From the NCBI GenBank assembly GCA_034401795.1, contig CM067363.1:33290752-33354751 (forward strand): a stretch of 64,000 nt of DNA. The letters are read 5' to 3'. The position numbers were made by a program, and so were the translations under genes. The notes beneath the pieces are model-generated. The model was not told the origin of the DNA and did no database searches. It was given only the letters and a program-made list of their open reading frames with translations. Position 1 is the stretch's first letter. Each line of letters opens with the position of its first letter. This DNA is from Chaetoderma sp. LZ-2023a. Taxonomy: Eukaryota > Mollusca > Caudofoveata > Chaetodermatida > Chaetodermatidae. Positions 53,182 through 56,189 of the stretch are shown here, piece after piece.

Positions 53182-54139
53182 TCATCATATTACTGAGTGC
53201 CTGTGAGTGGTGTATGCTAAGGAGAAAAAAATAACCGCAGAGAGTTGTCGATAAAGGAAATTATTTTAACGCTGTTAATTCGGGAACCTCGAATTGATAA
53301 TACCGCGTCCAGCAGGTATATTCCGATAACACCTGCAATTTCAAACATTGGCACGTGCGCGGTCAGTCTGCAAAACTAAATAGGCCAATGCTTCAAGAAT
53401 AACAACCTGAATGAGGTCAGATTAAATACGCTCTTAAAGCGTCTGTCAACATGCATCATGAGGGCAGTGTATAAAAGCTTTCAAACACGAAAGGGATCCA
53501 GTGGACTGACGGCATGATTAATTACGTTATAAACGCTAAATAGTCCGCCCAGTTGAAGGCATTGTATGCCTTTACTATTTAATATACATACTGTTGAATA
53601 TTTTGAAACTAATTTGACAGGGCGCTGTTCTTGCCATAAGCAGCAACAGCACCAAGACAAATTAGTTTCAAAATATTCAGCAACTTACCTGCATAGTTTT
53701 CTGTAAATTGAGATTCAGGGAGCACAGGGATCGTCATTACCAACAATGGAAGGGCAAATTTGCCATACGAGTTATCTCCCTCCAGTTTGTAATTTCGCCG
53801 TCTCACTGAGAAACCTAAGTGGCGCTGCCATTTTCCCAGTAGTTGATCATTTGACCGTGAACAACGCAGCCACACGAATCTTCGCACTTTCAGTGGTACC
53901 CTTTGTTTCACGCCATACTGTCAAAGCTGCCAGATATTTGGTGTCTATCAGTTCTAACCATTGAAATAAGGCATACATTGCTACCACGACTAGGCCTCGA
54001 GTGGATCCTAACACTGGCAACGTGTGGGTGGAGCTTAGCTAGAGATGGGGGGGGGGGGGAAAGGCATAGGTAAAACTGGATTTCTTCATTACTTACCAAG
54101 ACTGTCGGTGCATACAGGATCATGTACTTCTCAGCCATC
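14249..54139 (-). CDS. SLC47: MATE-family multidrug/organic cation antiporter, middle exons (SLC47-like)
   Basis: Seven exons on the minus strand: 54139-54097, 39930-39833, 34557-34460, 20894-20781, 19946-19879, 15583-15475 and 14360-14249. All have AG/GT borders and no stops. Phases match at the five junctions between 39930 and 14249. They encode, in order, EKYMILYAPTVL, NIVYPSMMFP...FKLGI, SGAALAQHIAYL...TWN, GWRREALLDW...LEWWAFELGILLM, GILGAVDLVAVGIM, the VRVG exon, and SVLELLPFLFAV...YIFTSDP. Order and content follow vertebrate MATE1/2 from about TM4-5 to TM9. MATEs are 12-13-TM H+ (or Na+) antiporters that expel organic cations at the plasma membrane. The Glu pair of the EWWxxE helix (Glu273 and Glu278 in human MATE1, from memory) is present. 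The first and second exons are both phase 0, but about 15 residues expected between them are missing, so one short exon is unfound. N- and C-terminal exons were not found and may lie outside. A pseudogene is possible but unlikely, given seven clean exons. Confidence 0.82.
14505..15345. repeat. 20-21-bp minisatellite related to the P-family tail
   Basis: About 40 units of gcatagctagaaatgggcgg with variants. The 'tggcgggacatagctggaaa' variants recur in blocks near 14650 and 15000, giving a partial higher-order pattern. The apparent minus ORFs (14425-15240 and others; Met-Pro-Phe-Leu-Ala repeats) are translations of the array. Confidence 0.92.
15475..15583 (-). CDS. SLC47: MATE exon f (SVRVG loop)
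   Basis: 109 nt, acceptor ttgaatag, donor gtaatg. It encodes LGAGQQEALSVRVGQHLGGQ, then RPVSALTTCRLAYLNG. This matches the family loop 'AASVRVGNALGAG...A', although Asn and the Ala-Gly-Ala-Gly pattern are altered (GQHLGGQ). The final G joins CA of exon g to give Ala. Confidence 0.75.
15584..16004. other. Intron with degraded P-family and CCCTTTAA-family pieces
   Basis: 15660-15760 has a decayed 'ttgaaaactatttgactg...ttcaaaatattcagcaa' palindrome. 15885-15960 has the 'gatttgcaggccattagaag' and 'tttaccattgcaatga' landmarks. No ORF. Confidence 0.5.
16005..16493. repeat. 52-bp minisatellite, array 1
   Basis: Units of about 52 bp built from 'gtgtatataataattatgat', 'aatgtaagtgagg' and 'tgtttcagtataaata', about nine copies, some shortened to about 35 bp. 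Confidence 0.92.
16527..17372 (+). pseudogene. Ty3/gypsy-type pol 3' fragment (integrase end and tail)
   Basis: Frame 3 from 16527 reads WDKHLPFLAAA, VNRQTWFTANKLMLGREV and then QRRQKRTFDLR. This is the integrase C-terminal half typical of Ty3/gypsy retrotransposons (inserts cDNA into the host genome). Stops at 16602 and 16776 look like CGA-to-TGA changes. A one-base shift near 16936 moves to a frame with VVHHDRLNPAM, the usual end of the integrase. Then 17056-17370 is an acidic tail, followed in another frame by GRRGRRPPIRLYDYEL. No gag, protease, RT or LTRs were recognised. The fragment separates two arrays of the same 52-bp minisatellite. Confidence 0.75.
17373..18254. other. Unassigned AT-rich sequence with a short (TA)n
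   Basis: May include the retroelement's 3' flank or LTR, but no paired LTR was found. (TA)n at about 17763-17785. No credible ORF. Confidence 0.4.
18255..18351 (+). repeat. Second copy of the integrase segment
   Basis: 'tcatgaaacggcc...aaaatttgtgtatgtcccag' through 'ttgtatcacattgg' repeats 16766-16858 with about 10% differences, in the same orientation. Flanks differ, so this is an independent small fragment or a local duplication. Confidence 0.75.
18352..18924. other. Unassigned intron sequence
   Basis: An 81-codon minus ORF (18359-18604) shows no recognised motif. Nothing else seen. Confidence 0.4.
18925..19262. repeat. 52-bp minisatellite, array 2
   Basis: Same unit as 16005-16493 (ataataattatgataatgta, gtgtttcagtataaat), about 6-7 copies. 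Confidence 0.92.
19285..19730 (+). mobile_element. P-family MITE, old degenerate copy
   Basis: In order: 'ccgatctatcgatcaag', 'tatgacgtcataatcaa', 'agtagtccgtcaagtgtatg', half of the palindrome (ctagtttcaaaatattcaac) and a tail with 'gggcggagcttagctac'. The order matches intact copies such as 59240-59606. Confidence 0.65.
19879..19946 (-). CDS. SLC47: MATE exon e (GILGAVDLVAVGIM...)
   Basis: 68 nt, acceptor atgacag, donor gtaagt. It continues exon d in phase (G|GA). ILGAVDLVAVGIMFSLWPLF matches the TM8 region 'GILGMVELGAQSIVYEL'. By my hand alignment the position of human Glu300 is Ser here. Confidence 0.82.
20046..20443 (-). mobile_element. P-family palindromic MITE (reverse orientation)
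   Basis: Begins cctttccggttttagctatg and ends near ctggaaatg, so the TIRs are of the CCTTTCCAGT type. The central palindrome 20169-20260 has arms of about 43-46 bp that are almost perfect complements. Order on the minus strand: TGACGTCA-rich end, 'aattgtatgtctttactatt'-like region, palindrome, 'ttacctgt' segment, 'atcgatcgattcc', then the tail of two 20-21-bp units (ccgcccatctctagctaagc). No ORF. Confidence 0.85.
20655..20775. repeat. (ACGC/ACAC)n simple repeat
   Basis: CA- and CGCA-rich tract just downstream of MATE exon d's donor. Confidence 0.9.
20781..20894 (-). CDS. SLC47: MATE exon d (EWW helix)
   Basis: 114 nt, acceptor ttattccag, donor gtatgt. It encodes WRREALLDWGTFMTMGAANI, then LMTCLEWWAFELGILLM. 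The EWWxxE helix is the most diagnostic MATE block, with acidic residues needed for substrate/proton coupling. A P-family MITE begins about 20 bp upstream of the acceptor. Confidence 0.92.
20912..21261 (-). mobile_element. P-family MITE, central deletion
   Basis: Tail (ccgcccatctctatctaagc), 'atcgatcgatccctgaa', then 'ttgttgaatattttgaacag' running straight into the right palindrome arm. Most of the left arm and the loop are missing. TGACGTCA motifs follow, and the end is aactggaagtg. It abuts MATE exon d. Confidence 0.8.
21328..22822. repeat. 21-bp satellite array, about 1.5 kb
   Basis: About 70 units of tagctaatacccgcacattt plus one base. Interspersed 'aacaaagtcccgcacattt' variants recur every few hundred bp, suggesting higher-order units. 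Because 21 is divisible by 3, long ORFs (NTRTFLA repeats, 21776-22402) arise on both strands. There is no evidence that they are genes. Confidence 0.95.
22858..23005 (-). mobile_element. P-family fragment
   Basis: 'aagctgtttaaatgttttga' then 'aactaattt' and 'atacaattcgtacacttgac' match the middle of the P-family. Palindrome largely lost. Confidence 0.5.
23006..23630. other. Unassigned sequence
   Basis: A small local duplication ('cccagtatgta...ttgcttgctggtagagatgg') at about 23310-23380. Otherwise nothing seen. Confidence 0.45.
23632..23700. repeat. G-rich tract
   Basis: GGGT and poly-G runs. A similar tract lies at 23925-23965. Confidence 0.9.
23925..23965. repeat. Poly-G tract with GT flank
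   Basis: About 35 bp of nearly pure G, preceded by (GT)n. Confidence 0.9.
23966..24680. other. Unassigned AT-rich intron
   Basis: No ORF, repeat or RNA gene recognised. Confidence 0.45.
24681..25310. mobile_element. CCCTTTAA-family copies (two or three, nested or adjacent)
   Basis: 'agccctttaacggtcaagcc' at 24690 with 'cgatttgcaggccaac', and a second set around 24950-25310: 'aacccctcttatg...' to 'gaggggttaa', 'tgaatgaccatttgctggcc', 'tgtccatttgcggaccaaga'. The boundaries between copies are blurred. Confidence 0.55.
25311..26480. other. AT-rich intron with a P-family trace
   Basis: 26140-26205 reads 'gttgttgcctgaggtagtaa...caagtcaaattaacaaac...attcaacagc', a worn palindrome remnant. No credible ORF elsewhere. 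Confidence 0.45.
26496..26572. repeat. C-rich low-complexity tract
   Basis: CCCCCACC/CCACCACC runs. The minus-strand ORF over it is Gly/Trp-rich and not credible. Confidence 0.9.
26985..27617. repeat. (ACT)n microsatellite, about 630 bp
   Basis: Over 200 ACT triplets, with AAT, ACC and GCT variants in recurring blocks (for example TACTGCTACTGCTAGTACTA twice). The Thr, Val and Ser homopolymer ORFs are artefacts. Confidence 0.97.
27945..29447. mobile_element. MITE-like element with internal tandem repeats of about 160 bp
   Basis: Starts ttagctcacccggccagaat and ends ccaggtgagcgatacaggcc, so the ends are roughly inverted (gctcacc/ggtgagc with GGCC nearby). It begins with (CTGT)n. Then about eight units of about 155-165 bp follow, sharing 'cgcatctcctccttagtttc', 'cagatttcaaccaaatttgg', 'taggctctagaaattctatt' and 'gatatttcaatttt'. 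A near-perfect pair sits at 28515-28680 and 28682-28760. Not coding. Confidence 0.75.
29700..30380. repeat. Degenerate AT-rich tandem repeat
   Basis: Three divergent copies starting near 29766, 29960 and 30246 share 'tactgaaatctgtga', 'tgtttacccagaaatata' and 'atgggctcaaaatgttaa'. Spacing 194 and 286 bp. Confidence 0.7.
30381..30736. other. AT-rich intron
   Basis: Repeated short phrases ('caggaaacaagaaaatttgg', 'aacatgaacattttag') continue the preceding degenerate repeat. No gene. Confidence 0.45.
30737..30909. mobile_element. CCCTTTAA-family MITE with perfect 12-bp TIRs
   Basis: ccttttaatggt (30737-30748) is the exact reverse complement of accattaaaagg (30898-30909). Inside lie 'tcactggaaagcattccagg' and 'ggcctgcaaatggacattca', as in other copies. 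173 bp, non-coding. The best-defined member in the window. Confidence 0.75.
31140..31675. mobile_element. Two further CCCTTTAA-family copies
   Basis: 31140-31375 (acttaaatggtcaggatc ... gggaattaaaaggttaa, with 'ccagtcattccaggggtaaa') and 31495-31675 ('ttaaccctttt', 'gaatgtccatttgtaggcca', ending 'aagggttaaaggatt'). Confidence 0.6.
31676..32440. other. Unassigned intron
   Basis: Weak repeats of 'ccagtcaaactagctccaaa' (31917 and 32255) resemble the P-family palindrome arm. No gene seen. Confidence 0.4.
32441..33180 (+). promoter_or_regulatory. Possible promoter with short transcribed exons
   Basis: CpG-richer than its surroundings. It holds an inverted CCAAT box (attggctgag near 32622) and 'gcgcgggc', then a candidate donor (gcagag|gtaaat near 32690). 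A candidate exon (33002-33109) follows tatttttcag, with ATGGAGTCC and a 31-codon ORF, and a gttaat donor. Nothing links it to a known gene. It could be a nested transcript or chance. Confidence 0.25.
33320..33405. mobile_element. CCCTTTAA-family fragment
   Basis: 'aaatagtctcttgccctaca', 'aatggacatacgctaagc', 'tcatttttcatgacagat' match the right half of the family. Confidence 0.45.
33540..34268. repeat. 18-bp minisatellite, about 40 units
   Basis: Unit ccattctgaggggctaca with ordered variants (aggatctacaccattctg, 'gttgcaccattctgagg'). A block near 33800-33860 is echoed at about 33940-34000 and 34060-34100, so larger units were duplicated. The 192-codon minus ORF (33706-34284; QNGVAP repeats) exists because 18 is divisible by 3. 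Confidence 0.95.
34460..34557 (-). CDS. SLC47: MATE exon c (GAALAQHIAYL...TWN)
   Basis: 98 nt, acceptor attcacag, donor gtaagt. It encodes GAALAQHIAYLSLAV, a helix, and KLYKDTWN. This matches the 'GSALANLISQY...KLHLETWAGW' region of vertebrate MATEs. Its last G joins GT of the next exon to make Gly. Confidence 0.85.
34595..34690 (+). mobile_element. P-family fragment
   Basis: 'gcagtcaaattagtatcaaa', 'tatttaatagcgtacctgt' and 'gatgctggaaattcaag' equal the right palindrome arm and its flank. It leads straight into the minisatellite below, as expected if that array grew from this copy's tail. Confidence 0.65.
34700..35460. repeat. 20-21-bp minisatellite adjoining a P-family copy
   Basis: About 36 units of 'tagctagaaatgggcggtgc' and variants such as tagctagacatgggtcgtgc. 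It sits exactly where the P-family tail should be. Confidence 0.92.
35461..35811. other. Unassigned intron
   Basis: Nothing recognised. Confidence 0.4.
35812..36070. repeat. Compound CAC/CAT/GCA microsatellite, copy 1
   Basis: 'tcatcagcaccatcaccgca', acaacaacaatcaacacaac, (CAC)n, (CAT)n, then 'atcatcagcggcagcaatag' in the same order as at 39080-39260, followed by (GGGT)n. Confidence 0.9.
36158..36952. other. AT-rich sequence upstream of the SGNH ORF
   Basis: Contains two similar phrases ('gatccctttgatcaatcaac', 'gatctctttgatcaaccgcc') about 100 bp apart, and 'ccttgtcgaaaccggtcgcc' near 36644-36663. Probably retroelement 5' region or host intron; no ORF. Confidence 0.4.
36953..38403 (+). pseudogene. 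Retroelement ORF with SGNH-hydrolase-like domain
   Basis: Three overlapping reading frames form one protein of about 480 aa: 36953-37279 (frame 2), the ORF ending 37802 (frame 3) and 37803-38403 (frame 1). The middle is Pro/Thr/Ser-rich with an RKRNRS basic patch. The C-terminal domain reads KILLIGSSNLARI (block I Gly-x-Ser), YPGAKINHI, ILSIGINDKDE (Gly-x-Asn block) and IHWTECTANRMYNSW (the His of the catalytic dyad), the order of an SGNH/GDSL hydrolase. Such domains occur in ORFs of several retroelements, including some tied to Penelope-like or tyrosine-recombinase elements. Two frameshifts make it non-functional as written. Penelope-like coding traces begin about 35 bp downstream. Confidence 0.7.
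38438..38954 (+). pseudogene. Penelope-like RT remnants (N-terminal and thumb-like pieces)
   Basis: First piece (about 38449-38603): NLTGSTLFEAERSLLNLGL then YVPTPRPKVDIDALL, ending in TAG. It resembles the 'NLS...L...E..LLSKGL.FVPTP' start of Penelope-like RTs. Second piece (38604-38954): LRESFWIKQLKTKWPRGIN, then IIPFSLTYNRKDVEI and ending RKNSNLRDILVKSKL. The last is the characteristic end of Penelope-like RT domains. The catalytic core between the two pieces is deleted. A GIY-YIG-tail-like block (FWIKQLKT...GIN) comes before, not after, the thumb-like block, which is an unexpected order. Confidence 0.5.
39068..39692. repeat. Compound CAC/CAT/GCA microsatellite, copies 2 and 3
   Basis: The ordered string seen at 35812 recurs from about 39080 and again in part from about 39478 (tatcaccaccgtcatcaaca ... 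caacaacaatcaacacaacc), within long CAC/CAT arrays. The Val/Met and Gly/Asp ORFs are artefacts. Confidence 0.93.
39833..39930 (-). CDS. SLC47: MATE exon b (NIVYPSMMFP...KLGI)
   Basis: 98 nt, acceptor ctttgcag, donor gtacgc. 32 codons plus AG, which with the T of the next exon make Ser. One hydrophobic helix, LISNILQVPLLYLFIHIF. Confidence 0.82.
39965..40345. mobile_element. CCCTTTAA-family copies, back to back
   Basis: 'aacccgttactggccacgcc', 'tggccttcaaatggacattc', 'ggtctggaccattaaccatt' then a second set to 40345 ('gccagtcctttcagggtaaa', 'gcgaaagaacattcaataag'). Confidence 0.55.
40364..40744 (+). mobile_element. P-family palindromic MITE
   Basis: Left end accattccagagtatccatc, TGACGTCA-type motifs, 'ccaacacgttgtacaaagtg', palindrome about 40517-40611 with almost complete arms and a short loop, 'ttacctgtatagttttctgg', 'gatcgatcccaacagg', tail, and right end aatagaaagg. 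Confidence 0.85.
40930..41275 (+). mobile_element. P-family MITE, palindrome damaged
   Basis: Same order of landmarks. Around 41075-41140 the left palindrome arm is partly replaced (gctgctgacttaggtggtaa), while the right arm and tail remain. Confidence 0.75.
41576..41662. repeat. C-rich tract (CCCCACC)n
   Basis: Low-complexity sequence just outside the left inverted arm of the 4.2-kb element. Confidence 0.9.
41668..42282 (+). repeat. Left inverted arm
   Basis: Contains a poly-C tract near 41966-42003 whose counterpart on the right arm is shorter (ggggtggggggc near 45541). Confidence 0.8.
42905..43045. mobile_element. CCCTTTAA-family fragment
   Basis: 'ttaaccctttaaccctttaa' then 'aagaaaattcaaattttctt', 'tgttcatttgcagaccaaga', 'atcattggaatgactggct'. 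A second partial copy lies at 43455-43560. Confidence 0.6.
43075..43450. repeat. CAC/CAT microsatellite inside the 4.2-kb element
   Basis: Long (CAC)n with (CAT)n and CCACC variants. Confidence 0.95.
43765..43990. repeat. Second CAC microsatellite inside the 4.2-kb element
   Basis: (CAC)n with CAA/CCA variants. It follows a 'ctatccatttgtctagacat'-like flank also seen before the first array, so the array and its flank were duplicated. Confidence 0.92.
44207..44497 (-). CDS. Unrecognised ORF downstream of the zinc-finger ORF
   Basis: 96 codons in a different frame from the zinc-finger ORF and following it by 45 bp. Normal-looking composition: Arg/Lys-rich centre (IIRRETKDFIIEGYAYDEAV, FRKREFLIKKYIRNNL), acidic C-terminus DADDNDDDSVGDGSD. 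Open sequence extends upstream to SSLEDEDGEV. An AATAAA on the minus strand near 44080-44090 would suit a shared transcript. Could be the second half of one protein split by a frameshift or a tiny intron. Confidence 0.45.
   Translation of the reverse strand: MNTDPNCVGNVSISLYADALVAKCIDIMFQWRRLQNSMLIKIIRRETKDFIIEGYAYDEAVFSAFRKREFLIKKYIRNNLDADDNDDDSVGDGSDP
44542..44820 (-). CDS. C2H2 zinc-finger protein with acidic tail
   Basis: 92 aa from ATG 44820. Residues 7-28 form one C2H2 finger (CFECDSTFDRLNDLKQHKIR, next residues FH). The rest is an acidic Glu/Asp/Ser-rich tail ending in QDLFTIFQNIK. A single finger plus acidic tail suggests DNA or protein binding; the role is unknown. It lies inside the 4.2-kb inverted-arm element, so it may be that element's cargo or a captured host fragment. 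The family cannot be named from the sequence. Confidence 0.55.
   Translation of the reverse strand: MPKCKCFECDSTFDRLNDLKQHKIRFHNVEDSKNLNSEGEEMTEMKSEDDEPMESESEAGDDSAESESEDKGEDEKEAIGNQDLFTIFQNIK
45000..45267. repeat. 21-bp array with a 168-bp higher-order unit
   Basis: Units like gcggccgcaaatccgcaaca. A long palindrome-like block (atgcattttggtgtgcatgt at about 45082; atgccttttggcatgcatgt at about 45246) recurs 168 bp apart. The last block runs into the right inverted arm, so the array seems to have grown inward from the arm. Confidence 0.85.
45268..45832 (-). repeat. Right inverted arm
   Basis: Reverse complement of the left arm. The outer end is 'tatacccatcaatca'. Outside it, 'ggagaacaatagcgctcaac' repeats a left-arm internal phrase in direct orientation, so the exact terminus is uncertain. 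Confidence 0.8.
45875..46215. repeat. 35-bp minisatellite, about 9 units
   Basis: ctcaccaggcgctat at 35-bp steps (45881, 45916, 45951), becoming more variable to the right. Confidence 0.92.
46243..46606 (-). mobile_element. P-family palindromic MITE (reverse)
   Basis: cctttccagctttacctatt at the left and cttggaaacg at the right. Palindrome about 46364-46455 with mismatches. 'gacgtcatatgataa' near the right end. Confidence 0.82.
46703..47275 (-). repeat. 72-bp minisatellite with an open minus-strand frame
   Basis: About eight units. On the minus strand all are open in one frame over 186 codons (46703-47263): QKKLITAQDALSTEE, PKGCMLDSN and so on, 24 residues per unit. Two unit types alternate in the middle (SNQKKLITAQDALSTEE and RHQKKLITARHAISIEE), giving a 144-bp higher-order repeat. 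The frame stays open and substitutions look conservative, but no start context, domain or flanking exon identifies a gene. Confidence 0.85.
47276..47944. other. Unassigned sequence
   Basis: GC-moderate. The minus ORFs (47270-47551 and 47572-47859) have no recognised motif. Part of an unclassified block extending to about 50750 that may be an unknown retroelement. Confidence 0.35.
47945..48472 (+). pseudogene. Unrecognised ORF interrupted by one stop
   Basis: Two adjacent ORFs in the same frame (47945-48244 and 48245-48472) separated by a single TAG; 176 codons. The first has Lys-rich AKGAVKKTILVKNITKVLR-like composition and an MCRCRFYLCG cysteine cluster. No known domain identified. Could be a decayed element ORF or chance. 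Confidence 0.3.
48650..49205. repeat. Recent tandem triplication, unit up to about 198 bp
   Basis: Three nearly identical copies begin at ttgcccaatatgcactgcgg (about 48659, 48804 and 49002). Each has an (AAT)n block and 'agatacaggggaggtgtatg'. Copies 2 and 3 also carry the 'caccgtaccttggccatcac...cccagagtcag' extension, which copy 1 lacks. There is almost no divergence, so the event is recent or an assembly artefact. Confidence 0.92.
49206..50750. other. Unassigned block with poly-G and a possible minus-strand TATA box
   Basis: Poly-G at about 49520-49540. On the minus strand, gtataaaagg at about 50704-50713 precedes a GC-rich stretch with several short ORFs, which could be a promoter or LTR. 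No paired LTR was found. Confidence 0.3.
50751..51224. other. Unassigned sequence
   Basis: Nothing recognised apart from a short poly-G at about 51235. Confidence 0.4.
51225..51785 (-). pseudogene. LINE RT C-terminal fragment
   Basis: Reading the minus strand across frames: AVTDFKSLGSWVN, IKDSILRSNCRV, then VESVLLYVCEAWTISIQLRK and ELDGCYTRPLRTALNI. These are the well-known post-RT blocks ('DDFKYLGSWI', 'ESVLLYGCEAWTLT', 'LDGCYTRMLRAALN') of invertebrate APE-type LINEs. Several stops and shifts; 5' and 3' truncated. Confidence 0.75.
51880..52290 (-). mobile_element. P-family MITE (reverse), diverged
   Basis: Tail (ccacgcccatttctaggtaa), 'ctgttgaatattatgaaatt', a shortened palindrome with loop 'gctgctgctggtatacgccc', 'atgacgtcatatac' near the right. 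Confidence 0.72.
52313..52730. repeat. 16-bp minisatellite
   Basis: cctgtacctatacata about 26 times, with c/t and g/a variants. The ORFs over it are repeat translations. Confidence 0.95.
52868..53190 (+). pseudogene. 5'-truncated LINE end with (GTC)n tail
   Basis: 84 codons, FSHVLRIPEDTPVQKAMEFA, ARRGRHCINLLNVLRGD, KSRMDRRKPKILAEDK. This is the same C-terminal end as the minus-strand LINE at 56190-58560 (about 75-80% identical by eye). It is followed by 'gcagctgtaggttgtttcta', shared with that copy, and a (CGT/GTC)n microsatellite (53145-53180). A typical 5'-truncated insertion. Confidence 0.8.
53470..54085 (+). mobile_element. P-family MITE with an internal insertion of about 250 bp
   Basis: Palindrome about 53592-53686, 'ttacctgcatagttttctgt', then unrelated sequence about 53738-53998, after which the P-family resumes ('gatcctaacactggcaacgt', tail, taaaactgga). 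The right end is about 12 bp from the donor of MATE exon a. Confidence 0.75.
54097..54139 (-). CDS. SLC47: MATE exon a (EKYMILYAPTVL)
   Basis: 43 nt, acceptor ttttcag, donor gtaagt. It encodes MAEKYMILYAPTVL after one leading base, matching the start of the helix after the 'QDPEVARLTEKY' position in animal MATEs. The donor is about 12 bp from the right end of a P-family copy. A short exon with little independent signal; supported mainly by order and phase. Confidence 0.65.
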
Positions 54140-54349
54140 CTGAAAAATTAGGAAATATAATATGTCCAGTTGCTTAGTATTCCCTCAAATTCATCGACCA
54201 TCATATATTTGAACAGCATTGGCTAGATAATTCTAAAACGGTGCTGTCTGTTTAATTTCTGTTCATCATTAAAATTATGAAAATGAGGGTAAAATTAGTA
54301 ATCAATCCATATTAACGTAAGCTGCATATATACTAAAAACTGCAAGATA

Positions 54350-54728
54350 CCTTTCCACTTTTTCCACCCATCATATGACGTCATAATCAACTACGTGACG
54401 TATAGAATGACATCATAATGAATGGCGTCATCATGACGTCATGAATGATGTAGATAAGTACGTCACGAATGCATATTTGAAGACGGAACGAATTGTATGT
54501 CTTTGATGACTATTTAATAAATATTCTGTTGAATACTTTGAAACTAATTTGACTGGGCGCTGTTGCTGCGATAGGCAGAAACAGCAGCCAGTCAACTTAG
54601 TTACACAATATTCAACAGCTTTCAGGAAATTGGTAGTTAGGGCATTCGGGAATCGATCAATCCCAACACGGCGAAGTGTGGGTGGAGCTTAGATAGAGGT
54701 GGGCGAGCCATAGCAAAAACTGGAAATG
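54350..54728 (+). mobile_element. P-family palindromic MITE
   Basis: cctttccact at the left, actggaaatg at the right. Several gacgtcat motifs. Palindrome about 54529-54620 with mismatches. The 'ttacctgtata' segment is missing here. Confidence 0.85.
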
Positions 54729-54754
54729 TCCATTTTATTGTGTGTCTTGTCCGT

Positions 54755-54935
54755 AGAAAACTGTAGAATAACATACATCCTTACTGATCTGGATGTTAAA
54801 GGTCACTTTGACATTGAAATATAGGTGACGGTCGCAATTGTAAAGCGTCAAAGATATCTGCCTTGGAAATCAAGTCTAAGCGCCATTCCTTAACGTGCCA
54901 ATTTTGAAGAGTATGACAGATTTCTGTGAGATGGC
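54755..54935 (-). mobile_element. SINE-like dispersed repeat, copy 1
   Basis: On the minus strand, 'aaagtgacctttaacatcca', gatcagtaaggatg match 59895-59935 ('tgtgaccttcaacatccaga', 'tccgcaaggatg'). No tRNA-like promoter boxes confirmed. Confidence 0.45.
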
Positions 54936-55452
54936 GATACTGAGCATGTTCTCAAAATTTGTAGCAAAGAATATGTCAAATTAGGATTTACATATTTACA
55001 TACGCTAGGTGGCATGCCAGCAAGCATACATTAGCTGCAATCATCCGATAAATCGTCACCCATCTTTTGGTTAATAGTTTTTTAGAATGGCTGATAATCT
55101 ACAGATGGTCGTGTTTTATGAGCGGGAAGCAAATTGGAAAGGTCAGCGTTCTGAAGCTGACAAGATGTTACCATGTTATGCATCAGCAGGAAATCCATAA
55201 GTAGGGTCAGTATTCTACCTATTTACTTGCACGAAATGAAACTGCTACGGACAATTGCCCCTTTAGTTCATAATACAATGATAGATGGGGCTTCCGTAGG
55301 GAAACGGACATATTCAATTCACAACTGCGTACCACCAGACATGCTGTCAGAGCAGACGTGCATGTATCATGCAGATGCCAAGGAAGAGAGTGGGTTGGAT
55401 AACCCTCAATGCGAAGGCAAAGCAGATATACGCAAAGCCGCAAAGTAATTCA
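54936..55452. other. Unassigned sequence
   Basis: Short ORFs on both strands (55173-55448, 55219-55443) without recognised motifs. Confidence 0.4.
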
Positions 55453-55765
55453 CCTTTCCCGAGTATCCATCCATCAGCTGACCTTGTATGACGTCATAAT
55501 CAGCTCAGCGCGTGTATAACGACGTCACAATCATTACGTCACAAAGGGTCCATATAGACCGTCATCAAATCTCAAATGGTCCGACACGTTGTATGAATTG
55601 TATGTCTTTGTAATTCTTTGCTATTTAATAAACACGCAGTTGAATATTTTGAAACTAGTTTGACTGGGCACTGTTGCTGCCTTAGGCAGCAACAGCACCG
55701 AGTCAAATTAGTTTCAAAATATTCAACAGCTAACCTGGGTAGTTTTTTGGATCCTAACACATGAT
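55453..55765 (+). mobile_element. P-family MITE, right end truncated
   Basis: cctttcccgagtatccatcc at the left, gacgtcataatcagctc, palindrome about 55636-55730 with a short loop, then 'taacctgggtagttttttgg'. Tail and right TIR are missing after 'gatcctaacac'. Confidence 0.82.
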
Positions 55766-55800
55766 TTGAAGCTTAACCAATAGGTTGCACTTGTTGATAA

Positions 55801-56189
55801 ATGTGTCCACATATCACAACCAGATCTAGTATCCTTTACTGGAAACTTCGCAATGACAAAACTTCCTGCTGCGACAGCATCAGTTGCATTGTCAGCAAAA
55901 ATGGAAAACCTCTCGCTTGTAAATGTGCCAAAGGCTGCATAATAAACTGTTCTTGTAAAGAAGAGTTTGCATTTCCTGCTGTCTTGCATGCAAGAACAAA
56001 GGATCCATTATGAAATGTAGCCGTGTCCGAATAATCTGAGAAAATCAATGTGCTACCTGATTCGTGCTTTTTGTTGAACAATGGTGTTCCTAGTAGATTC
56101 AATGTCCACAATATGTATGCGTCATTCCTGGATGTATCATGTGCACGTGGAACAGGCCACTTAGGAAACGTAGCCATGCTTACTGTGTT
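55801..56189. other. Unassigned open frames next to a LINE 3' end
   Basis: The minus strand is open for 125 codons (55836-56213). The plus strand has 71 codons with a Cys-rich block, ACKCAKGCIINCSCKE. Neither is recognised with confidence. The Cys pattern resembles zinc-binding tails of some DNA-transposon proteins, but this is weak. Confidence 0.3.

Noticed and set aside
55801-56013. Cys-rich plus-strand ORF as a transposase zinc tail
   Set aside because: The Cys spacing is suggestive, but the opposite strand is open for longer and no neighbouring transposase sequence supports it.
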